Source: JBAZWE01 sp041658605
Lineage (GTDB): Bacteria; Actinomycetota; Thermoleophilia; BMS3ABIN01
Assembly (NCBI GenBank): GCA_041658605.1
Contig: JBAZZU010000001.1
Coordinates: forward strand, 1 to 64,000
Reading direction: 5' to 3'
Length of the DNA stretch: 64,000 nucleotides
Shown: positions 24,072 through 33,512 of the stretch, piece after piece
How the letters are laid out: the number at the start of each line of letters is the position of its first letter
Position numbering within the stretch: position 1 is the first letter of the stretch
Translations under genes and position numbers: made by a program
The notes under the pieces: generated by a model
The model's input: the letters and a program-made list of their open reading frames with translations, nothing else
Databases searched by the model: none
Told to the model about the DNA's origin: nothing

Positions 24072-26001
24072 AGAAACTCCCTGTAGAGATGTGATTTTTT
24101 ACTCGCGGACCGCAACCGGCCATGAGAAATGCTATCAGCGCCAGGGGGAAAAACCACGGGATATACAGATAGAACCAGTGGGTCTGGACGAGCTGAAAAC
24201 CCATGATCAGAGCGGCTGAGATCGCGGCTACCTGCACCATGTTCTTGCGAAGCGGCAAGAAGTAGGACCCCAGCGACAGGGCCACCAGCAGATACTGGCC
24301 TATACGCTGTGCGCCTGCTAGCCGCACCGGGTACTGCCCCCAGATACTGAATGGGGAGTCACGCCCAATCTGCCACTTGAGCGTTCGCTCCCAGAAAAGG
24401 GTCAACGTTCCTTCGCCCATGAAAATCACCGGCACGGTCGATGCCAGCGCCATTAAAAAACCCAGCACAAAAAGTGACCTTCTGCCCCAGCCACGCATCG
24501 CTTTCGGAAAAGAAGCCCACGCAGGCCCCAGCATGGCCGGAAAGAACTTGATCTGTGTAGCAAAACCAAGCAGCACTCCTGCGAGGGGCGCATATTGCAG
24601 AAAAACAAAACCCCAGACGATGAAAGCGGCGACGACGGCGTCATTGACATTGCAGTTTAGCACATAGGTGGTATAGGGATAGGCGGCCCAGGCATAAGCG
24701 AACGCGAGGCCCAGCCTGTTGGCAAACGAACGGCCGCGGGCCAGACTCCTGCCGGCCATGTACATGCCGGCCACGGCAAGAAGATCAAAAAAGATAGCCG
24801 TGGCGTGGGCGGCGGGCAGGTCGTCCCATTCACCCGACCAGGCAATGACCTTTTCGAACGGGACGTACACAAGGTAGTTGAGCGGACCATATGTGTCACC
24901 GTTGCCGTTGTCAGACGGCATGTTCCCGTAAGGTGTCGTACCCTCGAGTATCCGGTGAGCGCCGATTACGCCGGAGTAACCGACATCTACGACATTGGAA
25001 TCGGCGATATTGATCACGATGCGAAAAAGCAGCAGGGAAACAAGTCCGATCAGCATGATTTTCGAATTGAAATTGATGCGCGGCTCCCGTGCCACCCCTG
25101 TCTCGATACTGGCATCTCTTTGTTCAGGGGAAGTGTATGCCAGGCTTCTGCGGCCGGCGGAGCGGCGCCAGCCGATCCAAAGGAGGCGGAAAAACAGATA
25201 GGCCAGCGGCGGATAAGCGAGCGGCACTGATTTGAATATCTCTCCCTGGTTGAAATAATAGTGCGATACGGTAAATGCCAGCAGCATGAGCAGGTCGAGG
25301 TGAAGAATTCGAAATGGCCTGCGGATATCCACGAAAGGCACAAGAAAAAGAAAACATAATGGAAGCCAGACATAGGGTTCGTTGACGATACGACCAAATG
25401 CGCCCTTATAGCCGCGTGCCATCTGCCAGGCTACCTGGGGCCCTGTCATCACCTCGTTGACTGAGCCGGTCGCGTCATCGATCAAAACCTGTGCGACTTC
25501 ATCAGTACCGGAAAAGAAACTCACGGTCCAGATGGAATCATCTCCCAGGCTGGCGCTCTTTGATAGTTCCTCGCGATCCCTGATTTCATTCACCACATCA
25601 GGCTGGACTGAAGCCAGGTCGATTGCGTCATTTTCCGTGGTCGCGGGCAGGACTTCGAACCACGCTTCTCCCTTGATATCGCTGGAAAGGATATTCCCGT
25701 TTTTGTCGTCTATGAAGATTGAAATCAGCTTGCGGTCGTTATAAGGGTTGGTCCAGAAGATATCCCAGCGCCTGAGAGTATTGTCAAAACGCGCGTGGCG
25801 CTCGAGTTCGGGGTGTTTTCCCACGGCCATTGAGACGCTCTGATCAGCCATGGCCAGGTGCTTGGCTTCCTGCTCGCTCAAGTCCGGTTCGAGTTGGGCT
25901 GCTGCCGGGGATACATCATGGATAAGCGAAAACAGAAAAGCGATGGCAATAAGGGAAATTAAGAGACAGAAGTTCCTTACCGGGGACGCCGGCGAATTCA
26001 A
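24055..26001 (-). CDS. membrane glycosyltransferase (GT87-like) with N-terminal PepSY-like domains
   Basis: 648-aa protein with two parts. After an N-terminal TM/signal segment (~10-34), residues ~35-215 are extracytoplasmic and hold two PepSY-like repeats (pattern W-x-V/I-F ... IFIDDKNGNI and VLIDDATGSV). The rest (~218-640) is a GT-C-type membrane domain of about 11 helices with a DTYGPLNYL loop like that of GT87 enzymes. PepSY domains usually bind or regulate exported enzymes; fusion to a glycosyltransferase is unusual. Start TTG at 26001, 10 bp after gtrA. The acceptor is unknown. Confidence 0.75.
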   Translation of the reverse strand: MNSPASPVRNFCLLISLIAIAFLFSLIHDVSPAAAQLEPDLSEQEAKHLAMADQSVSMAVGKHPELERHARFDNTLRRWDIFWTNPYNDRKLISIFIDDKNGNILSSDIKGEAWFEVLPATTENDAIDLASVQPDVVNEIRDREELSKSASLGDDSIWTVSFFSGTDEVAQVLIDDATGSVNEVMTGPQVAWQMARGYKGAFGRIVNEPYVWLPLCFLFLVPFVDIRRPFRILHLDLLMLLAFTVSHYYFNQGEIFKSVPLAYPPLAYLFFRLLWIGWRRSAGRRSLAYTSPEQRDASIETGVAREPRINFNSKIMLIGLVSLLLFRIVINIADSNVVDVGYSGVIGAHRILEGTTPYGNMPSDNGNGDTYGPLNYLVYVPFEKVIAWSGEWDDLPAAHATAIFFDLLAVAGMYMAGRSLARGRSFANRLGLAFAYAWAAYPYTTYVLNCNVNDAVVAAFIVWGFVFLQYAPLAGVLLGFATQIKFFPAMLGPAWASFPKAMRGWGRRSLFVLGFLMALASTVPVIFMGEGTLTLFWERTLKWQIGRDSPFSIWGQYPVRLAGAQRIGQYLLVALSLGSYFLPLRKNMVQVAAISAALIMGFQLVQTHWFYLYIPWFFPLALIAFLMAGCGPRVKNHISTGSFFVETT

Positions 26002-26011
26002 CTGCAGCCGC

Positions 26012-26440
26012 TCAGGCAGTGGGCTGCCGGAAGCTCCACAACTTATTGCCGGTGAAGTTGAGGATCGTAACCGTGCTTATTGCGAGTCCCTGGGCGACAT
26101 ACGGGTCCAGGCCGCCGTCCTCGATCAGAAGACGCAGCATCAGCATGTTAAGCGCCCAGCTTGTTATGCTGATAATGAAGAATCTGCTCGCCTGTGAGAA
26201 TATGTCCCTATCGGAACTGCCGAAGGTCCAGTATCGGTTGAGCAGGAAATTGTTTGTTACGGCAACAGTGAATGATACTGTTCCGGCGATCATGTAATGA
26301 CCCTGGAATTCGTTGATCATTACCCAGAATATGAAGAGGTTCACTATAAAACCGGATGCACCGACAAGACAGTATTTCCATAACTGCCCGATTGCCCGCC
26401 TCAGACGGTCATATCCGATTTTATCAACTATCTTTTTCAA
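26012..26440 (-). CDS. GtrA-family membrane protein
   Basis: 142-aa protein with four TM helices and the GtrA pattern KYCLVGASGFIVN near residue 20 and NRYWTFG after helix 3. GtrA-like proteins are thought to flip or present polyprenyl-linked sugars for membrane glycosyltransferases. Start TTG at 26440 is chosen because AGGAG lies exactly 6 nt upstream; the frame could extend 20 codons further to an ATG at 26500 without a good site. First of three coupled genes with two GT-C enzymes. Confidence 0.85.
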   Translation of the reverse strand: MKKIVDKIGYDRLRRAIGQLWKYCLVGASGFIVNLFIFWVMINEFQGHYMIAGTVSFTVAVTNNFLLNRYWTFGSSDRDIFSQASRFFIISITSWALNMLMLRLLIEDGGLDPYVAQGLAISTVTILNFTGNKLWSFRQPTA

Positions 26441-26530
26441 GCTTGTCTCCTGCGGTCTGGTTTTTCTTCCCCACCCCGGACTGATCCTCGTGCCCGGCAT
26501 AGGTACAATCCCAAACCGGAAGTTAGTTTA

Positions 26531-27595
26531 TCATAATTGCCCACGCAGGGCATCAGCGACGCCGGTCGCAAGGGACAGGCATTTCTCAGCCGTCCCGATG
26601 TCACGTGAGCCCAGCCCGCATGACTGCGATATAAAGGAACGGCTCAGGACATCCTCCTGTGACACGCCGCTCCCAAAACCGGCTATCTTGCCGGCCGCCG
26701 AGATAACCTGGCCGGCGAGTTCACCGGCAGTCAGATCGAACGCCTTTCTGTCCGTCGGCACGATTCCCCAGGCAAGCATACCCCCGCGTTCCATAAAGGC
26801 GGCCAGCTCTTTCTCATAAATGAGAAGCTCCTGCATATGCTCGAATGCGTCAAAATGGAGTATATCGACGTCAGTGGCAGCGAGCAGGCCCCAGTCGGTT
26901 CCGCCGCAGACGTGAGTGCCGGTATAACCGTCGATCGCCGCATAACATTCGTTTAGACATGAGGATACCTGTTCCCTGGAGAGGCTGATCATCGCCGATC
27001 CCACCTGGGTCAGGTACGGCTCGTCAAAAAAAATGACCGGCTGCTGCGCGGGCGCCGCGCGCCGAAAACTCTCAGCTTGCCAGCGGCCCTTGAAGGCCAG
27101 GGTCTTGACGACAGCCTCGAACAGGTCGGCATGGTAAAGGACCGGCTTTTTCTCGTTGTCCGTTACGCTCAAACCGAAGCTTATTGGTCCTGTGACCTGT
27201 CCCTTGGAAAATCGTGCACCCGATATGGGCAAACGGTCAATGAGCATGTCGAAACCTCGCGCAAAATCCGGCGTGATAGCGCAATATCCGACATCATCAG
27301 CCAGATAATGTTCATAAAAGTCGGCCATTTCCTGAGGCGCTTTTTCGATATCGAAGGAAATACGGCGGTTTTCCACATCAACGACCACAGCCGGCATGCC
27401 TTCTGAATACTGCACATACATGCTCTCGCGGAAATCGACCATGGGAAGCTGCGGCCAGCCGGGGCAAACCGGGTTATTTTCAAGCATCGCATCAACGGCC
27501 GCGCCAGCGTCCGTATGCGGAAGGCTGCCTACGGCCAGGGTCGAGCACTCCGGAAGCGGTTTGCTCGTATCATCGATATTTTTGTCTTCCGCCAT
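26531..27595 (-). CDS. core-MetE-like (UROD/MetE superfamily) methyltransferase
   Basis: 354-aa TIM-barrel protein resembling the C-terminal catalytic half of cobalamin-independent methionine synthase. The zinc ligands are traceable: His and Cys in THVCGGTDW, an acidic residue in FDAFEHM and a distal Cys in SQSCGLGSR. The N-terminal folate-binding half of MetE is absent, as in the core-MetE (Mes) proteins of archaea and some anaerobes that take methyl groups from corrinoid proteins. Methionine synthesis from a corrinoid methyl donor is thus plausible; another thiol or amine methyltransfer is possible. The ATG at 27595 is preferred over GTG two codons upstream. Confidence 0.72.
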   Translation of the reverse strand: MAEDKNIDDTSKPLPECSTLAVGSLPHTDAGAAVDAMLENNPVCPGWPQLPMVDFRESMYVQYSEGMPAVVVDVENRRISFDIEKAPQEMADFYEHYLADDVGYCAITPDFARGFDMLIDRLPISGARFSKGQVTGPISFGLSVTDNEKKPVLYHADLFEAVVKTLAFKGRWQAESFRRAAPAQQPVIFFDEPYLTQVGSAMISLSREQVSSCLNECYAAIDGYTGTHVCGGTDWGLLAATDVDILHFDAFEHMQELLIYEKELAAFMERGGMLAWGIVPTDRKAFDLTAGELAGQVISAAGKIAGFGSGVSQEDVLSRSFISQSCGLGSRDIGTAEKCLSLATGVADALRGQL

Positions 27596-27637
27596 CTTCA
27601 CTGCCCCCCAGAATTCATCTTTTCCGTCTGGATGTTC

Positions 27638-28786
27638 TTATTGCCGGGATGACGCTATCTTACCAACGGCATCAAGCGCAGATTCGATATCATCGCTGGT
27701 GTTGAAGAGTCCTACGCTCAATCGGACGGCTCCCCGCTCGTGCGTACCCATGACGCGATGCGCACCCGGCGCGCAATGCAGCCCCGCACGCGAAGCGATG
27801 TCATATTCACGATCGAGAATGCCGGCGACTTCTGATGATGGCATATCCCCTACATTAAAAGTGACGAGCGGCCCTCTGGCCTCCCCCACCCCTGGACCGT
27901 AGACTGAAACGTTGTCCATTTCCAGCAAACCCTCATGGAGTCCGGCTGTCAGCCCGTTCTTGTGAGCCGTGATCTGTGCGAGTCCCTTTTCCTCAATATA
28001 TGCTATTCCCGCGCCAAGCCCTGCTATGCCGGGCGTATTCAGAGTACCGCATTCGTAACGGTCGGGTCTGGCGAGCGCGTCCTGCTCCTCATCTGAATGA
28101 GTGCCGGTGCCACCCTGCCTGACAGACGCAAGCTCCAGCCCGGGTGAAATGTACAGAAGACCAACGCCCTGTGGCCCCAGAAGGCTCTTGTGGCCGGTAC
28201 AGGCCATCATGCCCACGGGCAGGCTTTTCATATCAAGCTGCAACGTGCCGGCGCTCTGGGCGGCGTCCAGCAAGAGGGGCACGCCTTTTTCCATCAGAGC
28301 GGAATTAATCTCCTGAATCGGCTGTATCGCCCCTGTTATATTCGAGGCATGTGTAAGTACGACCAAACGCGTCTCCGGTCTGATGGCTGACAGGATGTCC
28401 CCCGGGTCTACCCGCCCGGTGGCATCCGTACCCACGTAGGTAACTTTTACGCCATGCTTTGCGAGAACAAGAAGCGGCCGGGCCACGGCATTGTGTTCGA
28501 CGACCGATGTGACCACGTGATCCCCTGATGATAAAAATCCATGCAGCGCGATATTAAGCGAGTCGGTAGCGTTCTGGGTAAAGATGATATTGGCGCTGTC
28601 GCTGACGCCGAGGAAGGTGGCGGCTTTCTGCCTTGTCCTGTGAATGATCCTCGCGGCCCCAACGGCTGTTCTGTGTGCCCCGCGTCCGGGATTCGCGCAG
28701 TAGAGCCTCAGGCATTCGTCAACGGCCTCCACGACCCCCGGCGGTTTGGGACATGAGCTGGCTGCATTATCGAGATAAGTGGTCAT
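27638..28786 (-). CDS. class V aminotransferase / cysteine desulfurase-family protein
   Basis: 382-aa PLP enzyme. The lysine that binds PLP is in TGHKSLLGPQG, the catalytic Cys is in GLHCAPGAH near the C terminus, and NAASSCPKP marks the N terminus. The short N terminus and RAGLHCAP block resemble the subfamily called am_tr_V_EF2568 (cysteine desulfurase or selenocysteine lyase-like), which often travels with selenium genes, though its function is not settled. Sulfur release from cysteine is the default prediction. The ATG at 28786 (MTTYLDNAA) is preferred over a TTG seven codons earlier. No Fe-S scaffold gene is adjacent. Confidence 0.82.
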   Translation of the reverse strand: MTTYLDNAASSCPKPPGVVEAVDECLRLYCANPGRGAHRTAVGAARIIHRTRQKAATFLGVSDSANIIFTQNATDSLNIALHGFLSSGDHVVTSVVEHNAVARPLLVLAKHGVKVTYVGTDATGRVDPGDILSAIRPETRLVVLTHASNITGAIQPIQEINSALMEKGVPLLLDAAQSAGTLQLDMKSLPVGMMACTGHKSLLGPQGVGLLYISPGLELASVRQGGTGTHSDEEQDALARPDRYECGTLNTPGIAGLGAGIAYIEEKGLAQITAHKNGLTAGLHEGLLEMDNVSVYGPGVGEARGPLVTFNVGDMPSSEVAGILDREYDIASRAGLHCAPGAHRVMGTHERGAVRLSVGLFNTSDDIESALDAVGKIASSRQ

Positions 28787-28803
28787 GGGCACCTGTTTCT
28801 CTT

Positions 28804-29298
28804 TCAATAATTGAATTTTTGCTCTACTTCAACGATCTTCAGCGCCAGGTTTTCCTGCGGCTCGTACGCCTGGTCTCCCAGCCTGAATATGTTGAGCTTC
28901 CTCGAATAGGCAAGTTCCAGTGTATCCTTGCTGCCGAAAGAAAGGATAATCAGGTCGGAATAGGACTCATCAGCCGCCGCCTCGACCGGCCTGGCGGCTG
29001 CCAGAGCTGTGGCAAAAGCATTGAATTCCTCGGTCATCCCGCCAACCATGAAGGACGCTACCCCGCCATTCGCGTCATAAACAAACAGGCTGAGGAAGTT
29101 TGCTTGAGGAGCCTCGGTTATCGTCCGCTCGCGTGCGCTGGTGACTGTGCCGGTCGATCCATGCTCGACTTCCTGCTCATCTCTTTCCATAGAGCGGACG
29201 AGAAGCACCGATGCCACAATGACGAGCATCAACACTACCATCAGGGTAAAAAATACCCTGACCGGAGTCGTACTTTTTTCAGCTTTCTTCTTTACCAT
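28804..29298 (-). CDS. single-pass membrane protein, unknown function
   Basis: 164-aa protein with a basic N terminus, one TM helix (~14-36) and an external domain of about 125 residues rich in Ala/Glu. No family or catalytic motif is recognised. It is 17 bp upstream of the aminotransferase gene on the same strand, so it is likely co-transcribed, and divergent from ileS. A real gene is supported by strand context, the clear N-in TM topology and the absence of a better frame. Confidence 0.6.
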   Translation of the reverse strand: MVKKKAEKSTTPVRVFFTLMVVLMLVIVASVLLVRSMERDEQEVEHGSTGTVTSARERTITEAPQANFLSLFVYDANGGVASFMVGGMTEEFNAFATALAAARPVEAAADESYSDLIILSFGSKDTLELAYSRKLNIFRLGDQAYEPQENLALKIVEVEQKFNY

Positions 29299-29365
29299 GG
29301 TCCGCAGTCGCGCATATTTATTTATGATATCCCATCAGTAAACCGATTCCCACCAGCCGCGCAAG

Positions 29366-29395
29366 TTGCAAAAGTAGCGCCGGAGTTCGTATATT
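29366..29395 (+). promoter_or_regulatory. putative ileS promoter
   Basis: TTGCAA and TATATT are separated by 18 nt, 57 bp upstream of the chosen ileS ATG. No T-box leader could be recognised in the short 5' region. Confidence 0.45.
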
Positions 29396-29452
29396 GTATT
29401 GTCTTTGACCTTATCAAGGCATCTTCTGGAGCGAATGCAGGGAACATGGTTA

Positions 29453-32400
29453 ATGAGCCAGGATAAAAACAAAAAGCTGCTATATAAACCGGTATCCCCC
29501 CGGGTGGATTTCCCGCAGTTCGAGGAGCGGACTCTCAAATTCTGGCGCGATAATGACATATTCCATAAAAGCCAGGAACTGAGGCAGGATGGTCCGGAGT
29601 TCGTGTTCTTCGAGGGTCCGCCTACCGCGAACGGCATGCCCGGCTCCCACCATGTCCTGTCCCGGATATTCAAGGACATCTTCCCCCGCTATCGCACGAT
29701 GTGCGGTTATCATGTCCCCCGAAAAGGCGGCTGGGATACTCATGGCCTTCCGGTCGAGCTTGAGGTTGAAAAACAGCTGGGCATAAACGGCAAGCAGGAT
29801 ATCGAGCGCATCGGCATCGACAGGTTCAACCAGCTTTGCCGTGAGAGCATCTATAAGTACCTTGAAGAATGGGAGAAGCTGACTGAACGCATCGCCTTCT
29901 GGATCGACACCAGGGACGCCTATTACACCCTGAACAACACTTATATAGAAAGCGTCTGGTGGATACTCAAGGAGATATGGAAAAAGGACCTGCTCTATCA
30001 CGGCCATAAGGTCGTGCCGTATTGTTCGCGCTGCGGCACGGCGCTCTCGAGCCACGAGGTGGACCAGGGTTACAAGACGGTCGAGGACCCTTCAGTCTAT
30101 GTGCGTTTCCCCCTTGCCGATGACCCCGAAGTCTCCCTGCTTGTCTGGACGACTACCCCCTGGACACTGATCAGCAACGTTGCCACGGCTATCCACCCCG
30201 GTATCAGCTATGTCGAGGTCGAATCCCTTGGACACAGGATGATCATGGCCGCGCCGCTGGTCGAGAAAGTGCTCGGTGAAGACGTCAGAATATTGCGGGA
30301 AGTACCGGCGGACGAGCTTGCCGGCACGGCCTATATACCCCCTTACGATTTTGTGAAGGTTGATGCCAGGGCCCACTATATCGTCAACGCTGATTTCGTC
30401 TCATCGGATGAGGGAACCGGGATCGTCCATATAGCTCCGGCTTTCGGCGCGGACGATATGGAAGTCGGCCGGGAGAACAGCCTGCCCGTCGTCAATCCGG
30501 TAACCGAGGAAGGATTGTTCGATGAGAGGATCACGCCATGGGCCGGCATCTTCGTCAAGGACGCGGACGCGGGAATAGTCGAGGACCTTGAGAAACGCGG
30601 CCTCCTGTTCGCCCACGTGCCTTACGAACACTCCTATCCCCATTGCTGGCGCTGCGATACGCCGCTGATTTATTACGCCAAGGCGAGCTGGTACATCAGG
30701 ACGACCGCCATCAAGGAACAGCTGCTGGCTTCCAACGAATCGGTCAACTGGTATCCCGACCATATCAAGCACGGGCGATTTGGCAACTGGCTGGAGAATA
30801 ACGTCGACTGGGCGCTATCGAGAGAGAGATACTGGGGCACCCCCCTGCCGGTATGGCGTTGCGATAAGGACCACGAGGTCTGCATCGGCAGCATCGAAGA
30901 ACTAAAAGGTCTGGATATAACCGGAAAAGTCATCGATGACCTCGATCTGCACAGACCGTACATCGATGAAATTAAGCTCAAATGCCCCGACTGTGGCGGT
31001 GAGATGACCCGGGTCACAGAGGTGATCGACGCCTGGTTCGATTCGGGCAGCATGCCCATCGCCCAGTGGCATTACCCATTCGAGGGCAAGGAACAGTTCG
31101 AGCGGCGCTTTCCGGCGGATTTCATCTGCGAGGGGATCGACCAGACGCGCGGCTGGTTTTACAGCCTTATGGCGATCAGCACGCTGCTTTTTGGAAAGTC
31201 GAGCTACAAGAATGTGGTCTGCCTGGGGCATATACTTGATCGGGACGGCCAGAAGATGAGTAAATCCAAGGGCAATGTCGTCGAGCCTTGGCAGATACTC
31301 AACAAGCAGGGCGCGGACGCATTCCGCTGGTACCTTTTCACCGTCAGCTCGCCGTGGTATCCCCGCCGCTTCTTTGAAGAGGCCATCGATGAGGTGGTAA
31401 GGAAGTTCCTGCTCACACTCTGGAACACTTATTCCTTCTTTGTCGTCTACGCGAACATCGACTCGTTCGATCCGACTGCTTACAAGGTTCCGGTCTCCGA
31501 GCGGCCATTGCTCGACCGCTGGATAATCGCCTCCCTCCAGCAACTGGTGGAGAGGGTCAGAAACGGACTCGACAACTACGAAGTCAGCGCGAGCGGCCGG
31601 CACATCCAGGAATTCGTCGACGATCTCTCAAACTGGTATGTGAGACGAAGCCGCCGCCGCTTCTGGAAGAGCGAGGAGGACGATGACAAGCTGAGCGCAT
31701 ATTTAACGCTTCACGAGTGCCTGGTGACGGTGTCGAAACTGCTGGCTCCGTATACCCCATTTATCTCGGAAGAGATCTATCGCAACCTCGTTTGCTCGAC
31801 TGACGCTGATGCACCCGTCAGCGTGCATCTTACTGATTTTCCAGAAACAGCGGACAGCCTGCGCGACGAAGACCTGCTGTTCCAGATGGAGCAGGTCCGG
31901 CGGGTGATCAATCTGGGACGCGCCGCGAGGAACAAGGCGGCCATCAAGACCAGGCAACCCCTGACCGAAGCTGTTGTCGTCGCTACCGGTGAGGAGCAGA
32001 AAGCTATCGAGAAGCTGGCTCACCTGGTACTCGACGAGCTGAACGTCAAGGAGATCATCTTTATAACAGACATTAAACAGCTGGCGGATGTGAAACTGAA
32101 GCCGAACCTGCAGAAGCTCGGCCCGCGTTTCGGAGCCCGCCGCCCTCAGGTCGACGCCGCCATTGCAGCCATGGACCCCGGTCATATCCTTGCGGTCATC
32201 GAAGCCCAGGGTCAGATAGGCATTTCCATCGACGGCCGCGAGGAGCTGTTAGGCAGCGACGAGATCCTTGTCGAGGAAGTTGAAAAGGAAGGTTATTCGG
32301 TCGAGACGCAGGCGGGAAATGCCGTAGGCATCAAGACCGTGATTTCCGAAGACCTGCTGCGGGAAGGGCTTGCCCGCGAGCTGGTGCACAAGGTTCAGAA

Positions 32401-32638
32401 CCTGCGCAAGGAGGCCGGATTCGAGATTGAAGACACGATAGCCGTTAATATCTCAGGCGCGGCATCGCTTGTTGATGTGAGCCGTGAATTCGGAGAGTTC
32501 TTCATGTCTGAGACCCTGTGCCGGGACATGACGTACTCAACGGAGGCGCCGGAAGGTTCATTCGGTGAGACCATAACCATCGACGGTGAAGAGCTTATGG
32601 TTTCAATCTCACGCCTGGGAAACATCAAGGACATCTGA
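29453..32638 (+). CDS. ileS: isoleucyl-tRNA synthetase (long, IleS2-like)
   Basis: 1061-aa class I synthetase. The HIGH signature is PTANGMPGSHH (GSHH at 64-67) and KMSKS is at 601-605. The CP1 editing domain has TTPWTLISN, and the C-terminal anticodon-binding region is long. The size and lack of a C-terminal Cys zinc finger fit the eukaryote-like IleS2 class, several of which tolerate mupirocin (family knowledge). The ATG at 29453 (MSQDKNKK) is chosen with AGGGA 9 nt upstream; the frame extends 18 codons further with no good site. It is followed by uspA on the same strand. Confidence 0.96.
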   Translation: MSQDKNKKLLYKPVSPRVDFPQFEERTLKFWRDNDIFHKSQELRQDGPEFVFFEGPPTANGMPGSHHVLSRIFKDIFPRYRTMCGYHVPRKGGWDTHGLPVELEVEKQLGINGKQDIERIGIDRFNQLCRESIYKYLEEWEKLTERIAFWIDTRDAYYTLNNTYIESVWWILKEIWKKDLLYHGHKVVPYCSRCGTALSSHEVDQGYKTVEDPSVYVRFPLADDPEVSLLVWTTTPWTLISNVATAIHPGISYVEVESLGHRMIMAAPLVEKVLGEDVRILREVPADELAGTAYIPPYDFVKVDARAHYIVNADFVSSDEGTGIVHIAPAFGADDMEVGRENSLPVVNPVTEEGLFDERITPWAGIFVKDADAGIVEDLEKRGLLFAHVPYEHSYPHCWRCDTPLIYYAKASWYIRTTAIKEQLLASNESVNWYPDHIKHGRFGNWLENNVDWALSRERYWGTPLPVWRCDKDHEVCIGSIEELKGLDITGKVIDDLDLHRPYIDEIKLKCPDCGGEMTRVTEVIDAWFDSGSMPIAQWHYPFEGKEQFERRFPADFICEGIDQTRGWFYSLMAISTLLFGKSSYKNVVCLGHILDRDGQKMSKSKGNVVEPWQILNKQGADAFRWYLFTVSSPWYPRRFFEEAIDEVVRKFLLTLWNTYSFFVVYANIDSFDPTAYKVPVSERPLLDRWIIASLQQLVERVRNGLDNYEVSASGRHIQEFVDDLSNWYVRRSRRRFWKSEEDDDKLSAYLTLHECLVTVSKLLAPYTPFISEEIYRNLVCSTDADAPVSVHLTDFPETADSLRDEDLLFQMEQVRRVINLGRAARNKAAIKTRQPLTEAVVVATGEEQKAIEKLAHLVLDELNVKEIIFITDIKQLADVKLKPNLQKLGPRFGARRPQVDAAIAAMDPGHILAVIEAQGQIGISIDGREELLGSDEILVEEVEKEGYSVETQAGNAVGIKTVISEDLLREGLARELVHKVQNLRKEAGFEIEDTIAVNISGAASLVDVSREFGEFFMSETLCRDMTYSTEAPEGSFGETITIDGEELMVSISRLGNIKDI

Positions 32639-32694
32639 CATTTTTCAACTACTCCTGTTATGAATAACGCACATCGGGGAAAGAGGAGGACAAT

Positions 32695-33123
32695 ATGTAT
32701 ACAAAGATCCTTGTAGCAACAGATGGTTCTGAAAACGCCGTCATGGCGGTTGAGCATGCGGCTGAAGTCGCGCGCCTGGCCGGTTCGACCGAGGTCCTGG
32801 TAGTACACGTCTGCCCGGCATGCACGGCCGATCTGGATCCTGATGACAAGAACCGTGAGCTGGCCGAAGTCATAGTGCAGGACGCCGGCAAGGTAATAAC
32901 CGAAGCAGGGATACCAGTTCGCACACGGGTGGAAATCGATGCGTCACCCGATTTGACCGGTAACGCCATAATCGATATCGCGAAAGAGGAAGAAGTCGAT
33001 CTGATAGTTATCGGAAGCCGCGGCCTGAGCGAATTTAAAGGTATGCTGCTCGGGAGCATAAGCAACAAGGTGCTGCAGAAGGCTCACTGCCCGGTGCTGG
33101 TCATCAAAGGTGAAGCGGAGTAA
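32695..33123 (+). CDS. universal stress protein (UspA family, ATP-binding type)
   Basis: 142-aa alpha/beta Usp protein. The C-terminal nucleotide signature G-2x-G-9x-G-S is present (GSRG, then nine residues, then GS), so it should bind ATP, and the N-terminal strand KILVATDGS is typical. A strong AGAGGAGG precedes the ATG. It starts 57 bp after ileS on the same strand. Role: general stress or metabolic adaptation; no partner is indicated. Confidence 0.93.
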   Translation: MYTKILVATDGSENAVMAVEHAAEVARLAGSTEVLVVHVCPACTADLDPDDKNRELAEVIVQDAGKVITEAGIPVRTRVEIDASPDLTGNAIIDIAKEEEVDLIVIGSRGLSEFKGMLLGSISNKVLQKAHCPVLVIKGEAE

Positions 33124-33512
33124 GGCTTGGCACGCCCGAAATCTGTTGTTTCTGCGGCCTGAATGTTGTGCATGCTTCGTCCTTGGGGAGAGAGCACAGA
33201 TCGCTCTGGCCAAAGAAGCAGTTATCACAGGACGCATCGTCAAATTCATTGCGATCTTCCCCGGATGCCCGGTCATTTGCCGTGGCGATTCTGGTATTAC
33301 CGTATAACTTCATTGCTCCCCTGCAGCGAGTGAGTGGGGGTTGAATACTATTCCAACGAGGCCATTGCATCAATAGCAGCGTAAGCAAATTGTCCGCAAA
33401 TTGGTTGATTTATTTCTTAAGCCGTTTCCACTTTTCGAATATTGTATTTGATGTATATTCAGGCGCTGCCCGTGGCGCATGTTTGCTATGATATTGCCTG
33501 GTCAAGAAAGCG
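33124..33512. other. intergenic region before lipoprotein gene
   Basis: 389 bp with no supported gene and no riboswitch that I recognise. A 65-codon frame starting at 33110 is judged random. An extended -10 element lies near the right end (33484-33492). Confidence 0.5.
33484..33492 (+). promoter_or_regulatory. putative extended -10 of the lipoprotein gene
   Basis: TGCTATGAT (TGn plus TATGAT) lies 20 nt before the ATG at 33513. No good -35 is visible, as is usual for extended -10 promoters. Confidence 0.4.

Noticed and set aside
29299..29452. T-box leader for ileS
   Set aside because: The region is too short, and no T-box sequence or terminator/antiterminator pair was found.
32695..33123. 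Selenoprotein or in-frame TGA reading in window genes
   Set aside because: All major frames end at normal stops at expected lengths; no gene needs a recoded TGA to be complete.
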